Shown in pieces: positions 6,757-12,761 of a DNA stretch of 13,704 nucleotides. The notes under the pieces were generated by a model. That model was not told the DNA's origin and ran no database searches. It worked only from the letters and a program-made list of their open reading frames with translations. Numbering within the stretch: the first letter of the stretch is position 1; each line of letters opens with the position of its first letter. This stretch comes from Candidatus Hestiella acidicharens (GTDB lineage: Archaea > Thermoproteota > Thermoprotei_A > Sulfolobales > Acidilobaceae), in contig WAJZ01000036.1 in the NCBI GenBank assembly GCA_015523575.1, forward strand, positions 1 through 13,704, written 5' to 3'. Position numbers and translations under genes: made by a program.

Positions 6757-7577
6757 TATACCTGCCCTCTTATCCTGAATATGGCCCTGAACAAAATAAA
6801 AATAGCTATGACTATTATTACAAGTGCCGCGGCGAATTTTACTGCCTGAAGTATTCCAAACGTGATGTAGCTTTCATAGATGAAAATAGGCGAGGGGTAA
6901 ACCGTTTTTCTATAAAAGAAAACGTAATATGCAATTATAAAAAGCGCGCCAGCCTCTGATGTGGCCCTTGCCCATGTTAACAAGGCCCCATTTAGTATCG
7001 ACCTTTTGATACTAGGAATTGTTACCCTAAAAAAAGTTGCAAACCTTGAAGCGCCAAGGCTCCTAGAAACGAGCTCTACCTCAGGATCTATCATAGCTAT
7101 AGAAGATTCCACTACCTTTATAGTATAGGTAGATGAAAGGTATGATACTGCTAAGATGGCACCAAATATAGTGTCTAATACCGTTATTCCAAACTTGTGT
7201 AGAAAGGGACCTATGCCATATTGCGAAGAGAAGGCAAGCAGGATCATCAATCCAACAACTATGTGCGGTATAACTATTGGTATATCTATTAGCGTTTCGA
7301 GGATACTTTTAAACTTAAAATCATATCTTGCCATTACGTAGCCTAACGGCACGCCAAATAGGACTGCAAAAACCGATGTAATTGTTGAAATTATTAAGGT
7401 AACCTCAATAGACAACATAAAAGACCTGTTCTCTAGGGATGCAACAAATCCACTCCCACCAAGGATTAGTAGAAGTACTAAGGGATAGGCAAAGAAAAGT
7501 AATACCAACAAAGAAAAAACAACAAGAAATGCAAAAAATGGTAGAGAATTTAAATTCTTCACCACCACATCACTCAT
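6753..7577 (-). CDS. wtpB: ABC importer permease, tungstate/molybdate type
   Basis: A 274-residue polytopic membrane protein with about six transmembrane helices and the binding-protein-dependent permease (EAA) loop at about residues 170-190: VSRSLGASRFATFFRVTIP, the coupling helix that docks onto the ATPase. The ELVSRSLGAS version, plus IDIPIVIPHIVVGLM about residue 92-106, is typical of ModB/WtpB/CysT-like permeases, which form homodimers. ATG 7575-7577 overlaps the binding-protein stop as ATGA, and its own stop overlaps the ATPase start as TTGA, so the three genes form one translationally coupled operon. Membrane role is firm; the transported anion is inferred from the adjacent binding protein. 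Confidence 0.9.
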   Translation of the reverse strand: MSDVVVKNLNSLPFFAFLVVFSLLVLLFFAYPLVLLLILGGSGFVASLENRSFMLSIEVTLIISTITSVFAVLFGVPLGYVMARYDFKFKSILETLIDIPIVIPHIVVGLMILLAFSSQYGIGPFLHKFGITVLDTIFGAILAVSYLSSTYTIKVVESSIAMIDPEVELVSRSLGASRFATFFRVTIPSIKRSILNGALLTWARATSEAGALFIIAYYVFFYRKTVYPSPIFIYESYITFGILQAVKFAAALVIIVIAIFILFRAIFRIRGQVY

Positions 7578-8731
7578 TTAAAAATGCTTATGAGGGTCGT
7601 TTGGTTTACCGGCTTAACAAACGGCCTTACCTGTGCTGGAACCTCTGAATAGTTACCATAAACTATTCCAGGGACTATTGGATTAATCCCGTAATGCTTC
7701 AATATTGTTTGACCCTTGGGACTGAATAGCAGTAAAATAAAATCGACCCCGGCCTCCTTGTTCGGGGCCTTGTTCGGAATCGTTATAGTATATACCACTG
7801 GATTACAAGTGAAAGTCTTACTTGTTCCCAGCTCTGTCCACGTCACGTTAACCCTATGATAATAGGGAACATAGCTTAAATTTCCTAGGTTTATTAATGG
7901 TGGTAAAGTGATGTAAGTTATATTTACGCCTTTGCTCCTGTAAAATTCTACCTGAGGCATTGCGTTTGATAAATAAGAAGAGAGTATGAAGTTTATAGAG
8001 TTGTTTGTTGCCATAAGGCTCAACAGGTCTATTTCTGTGTTTCTCATATAGTATTTCTTTGGGTTTTTATACACATTGTTATATAAATATGAGGAATTGC
8101 CAAAGAAGGTCAACCCAGCCAGTTTTAAGACGCATTGTGCTTGGTAACCACTAGGATCCGTAAAGGGATTTGACACGCCTATAATTGATGAAGGATTTAG
8201 GGCTATAATAGAAAATATTTTCTTCCAAGTCTGGTTCCATTGGCTTGTGTAGGGCTTAAGCGTTTCTGCCTTTTTCCATAGAGTATATACCTCTTTGCCA
8301 GCTTTGGTTTGCAAATCTACTATTACCACCATCTGTGTTGTCCCAAAGGCTATCTCGTAGCTAGCCGTAGTAGGGAAAAGAATAGATGGAATGCTCGTAG
8401 TGTCAGCAGAAGCTACGACACTAAACTCATTTGTAGCTTTCTCGTCATGAGCTACCTCTTCACTGCCTTTAAATAAAGGCGTTCCTAAAGGTATTTTGTG
8501 ATATATATTGGCAAATTTCTTTAACATAGCACCAAAAGAAAATTTCAAAGTACCTGCCGCACCTATAGTAAACATGTTTGAGCTACTTGAACTACTGGTT
8601 TCATTCGGTTTAACTACGGGGATACTACTTGAAACTTTGTGAGAAAAATAGTACGTGGTAGGTATTCCAATAACCAGTCCGATTACAATTCCTACAGCCA
8701 AGTATGCCCAAAGATTGCTCATAGCAACCAC
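7574..8731 (-). CDS. wtpA: ABC importer substrate-binding protein, tungstate/molybdate-like
   Basis: A 385-residue cell-surface binding protein. An N-terminal hydrophobic helix (about 8-30) anchors it, followed by a Ser-rich linker (about 43-52). The mature part resembles ModA/WtpA proteins: GAAGTLKFSF at the start of lobe 1, SVVASADTTSIPSIL (matching the family's DVxASAD motif) and GVSNPFTDPSGY (matching the DPxxDPxGYR motif, though Gln replaces the usual Arg). At least eight N-x-S/T sequons (NET, NQT, NSS, NIT, NLS, NVT, NYS) suggest a glycosylated exterior protein, as is usual for crenarchaea. The GTG at 8729-8731 is assumed; ATG 8720-8722 three codons later is an alternative. No ribosome site precedes either, and the nearest box A predicts a leaderless message. 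Sulfate- or phosphate-type binding is less likely but possible. Confidence 0.8.
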   Translation of the reverse strand: MVAMSNLWAYLAVGIVIGLVIGIPTTYYFSHKVSSSIPVVKPNETSSSSSSNMFTIGAAGTLKFSFGAMLKKFANIYHKIPLGTPLFKGSEEVAHDEKATNEFSVVASADTTSIPSILFPTTASYEIAFGTTQMVVIVDLQTKAGKEVYTLWKKAETLKPYTSQWNQTWKKIFSIIALNPSSIIGVSNPFTDPSGYQAQCVLKLAGLTFFGNSSYLYNNVYKNPKKYYMRNTEIDLLSLMATNNSINFILSSYLSNAMPQVEFYRSKGVNITYITLPPLINLGNLSYVPYYHRVNVTWTELGTSKTFTCNPVVYTITIPNKAPNKEAGVDFILLLFSPKGQTILKHYGINPIVPGIVYGNYSEVPAQVRPFVKPVNQTTLISIFK

Positions 8732-8751
8732 ATTTAGGTAAGCTTTGCTAC

Positions 8752-8764
8752 AAAAAATTTATGG
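8752..8764 (-). promoter_or_regulatory. Candidate promoter of the wtpABC operon
   Basis: The minus strand reads CCATAAATTTTTT. Its centre near 8759 predicts a transcription start around 8733, within a few bases of GTG 8731, consistent with leaderless translation. A second TATA-like stretch (GATATAAGC, plus 8767-8775) is nearby. Both lie in the 61-bp gap after the RHH gene, where an autoregulating RHH protein might bind. Confidence 0.45.
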
Positions 8765-8792
8765 ATGCTTATATCTTACACCTACATATTTT

Positions 8793-8960
8793 TTACTGCT
8801 TATATATCTCTGCATCTAAATAACGCCTTATCGCATTCCTTATGATTTCACTTCTATTCATTCCTCTCCTCAACCCTTCTTTATCTATTTGATATAGGGT
8901 GCCAACATCTATCCTAAAGCTTATTATTCTTAAGTCTGATGCTCTTCTTGAGCTCTGCAT
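8793..8960 (-). CDS. Ribbon-helix-helix (CopG/Arc-type) small DNA-binding protein
   Basis: A 55-residue frame starting ATG 8958-8960 and ending TAA 8793-8795. The protein fits the ribbon-helix-helix pattern: a basic N-terminus (MQSSRRASD), a beta-strand LRIISFRID that would insert into the DNA major groove, helix A VGTLYQIDKEGLRRGM, then the conserved turn and helix B NRSEIIRNAIRRYLD. Such proteins dimerise and repress or activate nearby promoters. An in-frame TAG two codons upstream makes this ATG the first possible start; GGTG precedes it by 7-8 nt. It reads in the same direction as, and 61 bp ahead of, the ABC importer, so regulation of that operon is possible but only inferred from position. 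It lacks a toxin partner next door, which argues against an antitoxin role. Confidence 0.75.
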   Translation of the reverse strand: MQSSRRASDLRIISFRIDVGTLYQIDKEGLRRGMNRSEIIRNAIRRYLDAEIYKQ

Positions 8961-9048
8961 GACCTAACACCACATAGGTAATACCGATTATAGTAAAAAT
9001 TAGCTTCCTGATATACCACATAACTATAGTCAAGCCCGTAAGTATCAT
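8914..9048 (-). CDS. Possible 44-aa single-pass membrane protein
   Basis: A short frame from ATG 9046-9048 to TAG 8914-8916 encoding a hydrophobic stretch (MILTGLTIVMWYIRKLIFTI and onwards to about residue 29) followed by a basic tail (ELKKSIRLKNNK). It could be a one-helix membrane peptide. It overlaps the RHH start by 47 bp in another frame, has no convincing ribosome site and no recognised homologue, so it may be spurious. In its favour, a box A at 9079-9087 would place a transcription start about 9 nt upstream of its ATG. Confidence 0.25.
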   Translation of the reverse strand: MILTGLTIVMWYIRKLIFTIIGITYVVLGHAELKKSIRLKNNKL

Positions 9049-9078
9049 TGCCACATACGAAAGTATTTCTAAGAAAGG

Positions 9079-9087
9079 CTTAAATAT
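9079..9087 (+). promoter_or_regulatory. Box A of tRNA-Met, possibly bidirectional
   Basis: CTTAAATAT, preceded by purine-rich AAGAAAGG that resembles a BRE, lies about 30 bp before the tRNA-Met 5' end and predicts a 5-nt leader. The reverse strand (ATATTTAAG) is also TATA-like and would fire towards the small minus-strand ORFs, with a start near 9057. The plus-strand use is the better supported. Confidence 0.5.
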
Positions 9088-9113
9088 TGTTAAAACATAA
9101 AAAATCCTATTGG

Positions 9114-9219
9114 GCCGCCGTAGCTCAGGAGGTTAGAGCGCCGGACTCATACGGCCCTTTAACCGAAAATCGCGCTCTGGGAAATCCGGAGGTCCCGGGT
9201 TCGAATCCCGGCGGCGGCA
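9114..9219 (+). tRNA. trnM: tRNA-Met (anticodon CAT, probably elongator), intron-containing
   Basis: Cloverleaf parts are all visible: acceptor GCCGCCG/CGGCGGC with A73 (9219), D-arm GCTC/GAGC, anticodon stem CCGGA/TCCGG, variable AGGTC, and T-arm CCGGG-TTCGAAT-CCCGG. The loop C-T-CAT-A places the anticodon at 9148-9150; a 32-nt intron follows A37. The mature tRNA is 74 nt and has no encoded CCA. The first pair G1-C72 excludes the archaeal initiator, which normally begins with A1-U72. A CAT-anticodon tRNA-Ile (agmatidine-modified) cannot be strictly excluded, but the acceptor stem and the common presence of an intron in crenarchaeal elongator tRNA-Met favour Met. Confidence 0.88.
9152..9183 (+). 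other. tRNA-Met intron with near-canonical bulge-helix-bulge
   Basis: A 32-nt intron lies between A37 (9151) and A38 (9184). Exon CTCA (9146-9149) pairs with intron TGGG (9178-9181) as the 4-bp central helix; the flanking bulges are TA|C (9150-9152) and AA|A (9182-9184), each cut after the second base, exactly as the archaeal splicing endonuclease requires. The distal intron helix is weak (only a CGG/CCG stem is evident), so this is the hBH form rather than a full hBHBh'. Confidence 0.85.
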
Positions 9220-9230
9220 TATTATATAGA

Positions 9231-9250
9231 TTAATTTAATAAAAAATTAA
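9231..9250 (-). terminator. AT palindrome plus T-run ending the nuo operon
   Basis: TTAATTT (9231-9237) and AAATTAA (9244-9250) form a perfect 7-bp inverted repeat. In minus-strand reading, six T's follow immediately after the nuoN stop (9247-9249), which is the archaeal T-tract type of terminator. The convergent tRNA-Met transcript also runs into it. Confidence 0.5.
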
Positions 9251-10698
9251 TAGTATATGCTTGATATGCTCTTAAGCAAGAAAGGAGAATATATACCAAG
9301 CACTATAATGACTATTGCACCTATCAACAGCGCCACTGTATATGTTTTGCTTAGCTTTACGTTACTCTTACCCTTAGATACTATTTCCCTAGAAGCTATT
9401 ATATAGTAAACAGAGCTTATGCCACTGTTGATTAACGCTATTAACACTAACCACAGGCTATAGCCAGAAGTCGATATGAAAAGATAAACCTTACCCCAGA
9501 AGCCCATAAATGGTGGTACCCCTAGGAGGCTTAACAATAATATTAATATAGAAACAGCAGCTACTGGATGACTACTTAGCATGCCCTGTAGATCGCTCAG
9601 TTTCTTGTTTGAGTCCCCAACAAAGGCAAACAGAGGCGTTTTTGCTATTCCATAGGCTATTGTCTGCAAAGCAACCGCAAAAAGCGCTAGTTTCAAAAGT
9701 ATAGGATTATCTATGCCAGCAAAATATGCCGCAGCAGCAATCGCCGCAAAGATATAGCCAGTATGAGCCATGCTGCTGTATGAAAGTATCATCTGGAAAT
9801 TTCTCGTTGTTAGCGCGGAAATGTTTCCATAGATCATAGTCGCTACAGCAAAAACAGCCACTATTATCGCAGTATAATTGGAAATTGGATCAACGCCGTG
9901 AATGGAATAGCTAAATACCACCATAGTTCTAGCAATAATGGCTATAAATCCTAACTTTATTACCCCTGCGACGAAGGATATGCCCCTGCCGTCTCCTCTT
10001 CCATAGACTTGAGGTAGCCACCAGTGGAATGGGAATAAACCAACCTTAAAGCCTAACGCTGCAAGGAAGAGTAACACAGCCATGCTTGCAATCCTTATGC
10101 TTCCTTTAGTTAATGGTAGGAGTGATGAGAAGGAAAATTCCATAGGGGCGTGCTTTGGTGTGATGGCCAAAAATGCTATCCATGCTATTAATATGAGTGT
10201 TGCTATCATACCCACCATAACGTATCTTATAGCAGCTTGTTTGCTTTCTTTTGCATCCGGAAGGGAAACAAAAATGTAGCTAACCAATGAAACAATTAGC
10301 CATGACGCCAGCAGCATTAATGCATCATTTGATCCGGTCAAGAAGAATAGGCCAAATAGGGTTAATGGTATAAGGCTATACATAGCTGGACTTGATCTCC
10401 ATCTCGCCCCAATATTTCCCACTGCTACAAGGAATATTATGGATGTTATAGAAATACCGAGCAATATCACTGATGTAAATGAGTCCTGTATTACTAAACC
10501 ATTATAGAATACAAGGTAGTGAGATAGAGAAGCATATAGCGTTAGTATCGCTACTATAAAGAAGGTTCCTATGCTTATCGCTGAAATTACTAGTGGCCAT
10601 ATGCTTTCCTTGTTTGATACCCCAGTTATTGGTGCTATCAAGCCGAAAGCAAGCGTTAAATAAAGGAAGAATTCTATAACGAAATTTATACCAATCAT
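9247..10698 (-). CDS. nuoN: NADH-quinone oxidoreductase subunit N-like (complex I antiporter-like subunit)
   Basis: A 483-residue membrane protein with about 14 helices, one of three antiporter-like proton channels of a complex I relative. Key positions line up closely with bacterial NuoN: the TM7 lysine Lys218 in GFKVGLFPFHWWLP, the TM8 lysine Lys248 in FVAGVIKLGF, and TM12 FWGKVYLF. The TM5 glutamate expected in the xExxSLxxY motif is instead Leu134 (WLIVSLVSY), so one element of the canonical proton path is missing. The ATG at 10698 has a GGTGAT ribosome site five bases upstream that contains the nuoL stop codon; the gap between the genes is 6 bp. It is the last gene of the operon, ahead of a T-run. 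Electron donor (NADH, F420H2, ferredoxin) cannot be told from membrane subunits. Confidence 0.9.
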   Translation of the reverse strand: MIGINFVIEFFLYLTLAFGLIAPITGVSNKESIWPLVISAISIGTFFIVAILTLYASLSHYLVFYNGLVIQDSFTSVILLGISITSIIFLVAVGNIGARWRSSPAMYSLIPLTLFGLFFLTGSNDALMLLASWLIVSLVSYIFVSLPDAKESKQAAIRYVMVGMIATLILIAWIAFLAITPKHAPMEFSFSSLLPLTKGSIRIASMAVLLFLAALGFKVGLFPFHWWLPQVYGRGDGRGISFVAGVIKLGFIAIIARTMVVFSYSIHGVDPISNYTAIIVAVFAVATMIYGNISALTTRNFQMILSYSSMAHTGYIFAAIAAAAYFAGIDNPILLKLALFAVALQTIAYGIAKTPLFAFVGDSNKKLSDLQGMLSSHPVAAVSILILLLSLLGVPPFMGFWGKVYLFISTSGYSLWLVLIALINSGISSVYYIIASREIVSKGKSNVKLSKTYTVALLIGAIVIIVLGIYSPFLLKSISSIYY

Positions 10699-10704
10699 AT
10701 TCTA

Positions 10705-12756
10705 TCACCATCCAAAGTATATTAATAGCATTACTATGCTTACCATTGCTATGTATATTGCTACAAGGTAGTCTGTCCTCCCCCTAAAGAAAGTCCTTAA
10801 TCCAAGGGATGTGAGTTCCCCAGCCTTCACCAATACCCTATGATAGAAAAGATCTATAGCAACGTTGATAACGTTAGATATCCACGATAGTCCCATAAAT
10901 GGATATAAGAAGAGATAGTAAAGGCCTGAATTGATGAACCACCTATCGAACAAGAACGTGTGTATTGCCCTTAAAGCTGAGCTCCTCTCCAACAGACCCA
11001 TGAAGTTGTACCGCTTATAGTAGAGCAATGCAATTATTATGAAGTCTATTACTATTAATGTAGTTATGGTTATTGTTGAGGCATCTATTGCTACATTAAA
11101 TATAGGAAAGGCTTTTATACCTAGCGTCTCAAACATACCTATAGCTAGGCCCTTTCCTGTATAAATCCATAATGCTCCCAAGACTATTGCTGCTAAAGCC
11201 AATACAGTATATGGAGCAAGCATGAGTATTGGTGCTTCCTTTAGATGGTGTTCGGATTCCTCGTTTTTAACATAAGGAGGTTCGTGGAAAACCCTTATTA
11301 TTAGCCTTGAAATGTATGCTGCAGTAAAGAATACAGCAAAAACTGCGAAGAGATACAAGCCGAGATAACCAGTTTTGCCAACGTTCTCTAATACAAGTTC
11401 CTTACCGAAGAAGCCACTGAAAGGTGGTATGGCCGCCAAGCTTAATCCAGAAAGCCACATAGCAATAGCGGTTACCTTCATGTATTTCGAGTAGTTGCCC
11501 ATATGATCTATAAACCTGCTATTGGCTACATGAAGGGCATATCCTGCTATCAAGAACAGCGCAGCTTTAAATATGGCGTGTGCTAAGAGCATCGCTATTC
11601 CCGCAACCTCTGCGTCAGCCATGGCGTGAAAGTTGTGAGTTGTAACGAAAAGGCCTCCAGCAGCGACTGCAAGTATCATGTAACCCAAGTATTCTGCCGT
11701 TGAATATGCCAATATTAACTTGAATTCATTGCTTACTATCGCCATTGTAGCCATAATAAATACGGTAGTTACTGCTATTCCTGCAAGTATATAGAAGTAT
11801 TCATGTGTTTGAGAAACAGCTAGGGCGCTCGCAGCCACTGCCCCTACAAAGAATATCGGTGCAAACCTCAATACAAAATACACACCAGCCTTTACCATTG
11901 TTGCTGCATGTATTAACGCAGAGACTGGTGTTGGACCTGTCATAGCGGTTACAAGCCACTCGTGGAACGGGAACTGCGCGCTCTTTGATATGGCCCCTAG
12001 CGTGAATATGAGCAAGAACGCCGCAAGCATACCTTTAGATGCCAGCTCCCCCATCCAAGCACCTGCGCTTGAATAAATGGAGAGGAGGTTCATCGAATAG
12101 TGAGCCAAGAAGAATAGGCCGGTTATCCCTATCAAAAACCCTATATCACCTATCCTAGTAAATATCATTGCCCTAAGACCACTATTACTTGGCTCAAAAT
12201 ACATTGGCAAGCCTAATGCCTTTCTGTTTGGAACACCTACCCAATACTTTTCTTCATCTGTATACCAATGGCCTATTAGCGCATAGCTTGCAAGACCTGT
12301 ACCCTCCCATCCTATAAACATAAGGATTAAGTTACTAGCGTCCACAAGGAGCAACATGCTACCGACGAAGAATGACATGAAAAAGAAGTACCTTTGTACT
12401 CCCCAATCTTTCTTCATGTATTCAATACTATATGCAACTATTAAGAAGCTTAGCCAAGAAACTATGGTAGACATTATTGCACCTAGACCATCTAAGTAAG
12501 CACCTACCTTTATTTTGAGAAAGGTTACCCAATACCATGATGTCTGTGCTATTATTACTTCGTGCCTTATCAATACATAATATAAAGCAAATGTCGATAT
12601 TATCGAAGAGATAAGTATGCTCAATACGCTTATTAAATCATATACCTTTTCATTCCTTACTCCCACAAGCCACAGTATCGCCAGTACACCTGCTGCAAAA
12701 AACGGGGACAGCCATATCGAGTTCCATTCCCACCAGTTCCCGTAAACAACTACCAT
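10705..12756 (-). CDS. nuoL: NADH-quinone oxidoreductase subunit L-like (complex I antiporter-like subunit)
   Basis: The largest antiporter-like subunit (683 residues), with about 15-16 helices including a C-terminal extension that in NuoL forms the lateral helix along the membrane arm. Canonical charged residues are present: TM5 glutamate in FIGWEGTGLASY (about residue 151), TM7 lysine in SKSAQFPFHEWL, TM8 IHAATMVKAGVY with its His and Lys, HAIFKAALF in TM10, and FFGKELVLE in TM12. I prefer ATG 12754-12756 because GGTGAT stands four bases upstream, as at nuoN and ef1b. An in-frame GTG at 12765, overlapping the nuoM stop as GTGA, and an ATG at 12762 are alternatives adding three or two residues. 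It sits between nuoM and nuoN in one operon. Proton-pumping function is by family; quinone reduction occurs in other subunits. Confidence 0.93.
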   Translation of the reverse strand: MVVVYGNWWEWNSIWLSPFFAAGVLAILWLVGVRNEKVYDLISVLSILISSIISTFALYYVLIRHEVIIAQTSWYWVTFLKIKVGAYLDGLGAIMSTIVSWLSFLIVAYSIEYMKKDWGVQRYFFFMSFFVGSMLLLVDASNLILMFIGWEGTGLASYALIGHWYTDEEKYWVGVPNRKALGLPMYFEPSNSGLRAMIFTRIGDIGFLIGITGLFFLAHYSMNLLSIYSSAGAWMGELASKGMLAAFLLIFTLGAISKSAQFPFHEWLVTAMTGPTPVSALIHAATMVKAGVYFVLRFAPIFFVGAVAASALAVSQTHEYFYILAGIAVTTVFIMATMAIVSNEFKLILAYSTAEYLGYMILAVAAGGLFVTTHNFHAMADAEVAGIAMLLAHAIFKAALFLIAGYALHVANSRFIDHMGNYSKYMKVTAIAMWLSGLSLAAIPPFSGFFGKELVLENVGKTGYLGLYLFAVFAVFFTAAYISRLIIRVFHEPPYVKNEESEHHLKEAPILMLAPYTVLALAAIVLGALWIYTGKGLAIGMFETLGIKAFPIFNVAIDASTITITTLIVIDFIIIALLYYKRYNFMGLLERSSALRAIHTFLFDRWFINSGLYYLFLYPFMGLSWISNVINVAIDLFYHRVLVKAGELTSLGLRTFFRGRTDYLVAIYIAMVSIVMLLIYFGW

Positions 12757-12761
12757 AAGCA

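Noticed and set aside
8961..9113. CRISPR, IS-end or att-site signals next to the tRNA-Met gene
   Set aside because: No repeat-spacer pattern, no integrase gene, and no duplicated tRNA 3' end found in the window.
10082..10279. Plus-strand 65-aa frame inside nuoN
   Set aside because: Antisense shadow of a strongly conserved membrane gene, with no ribosome site or family pattern.
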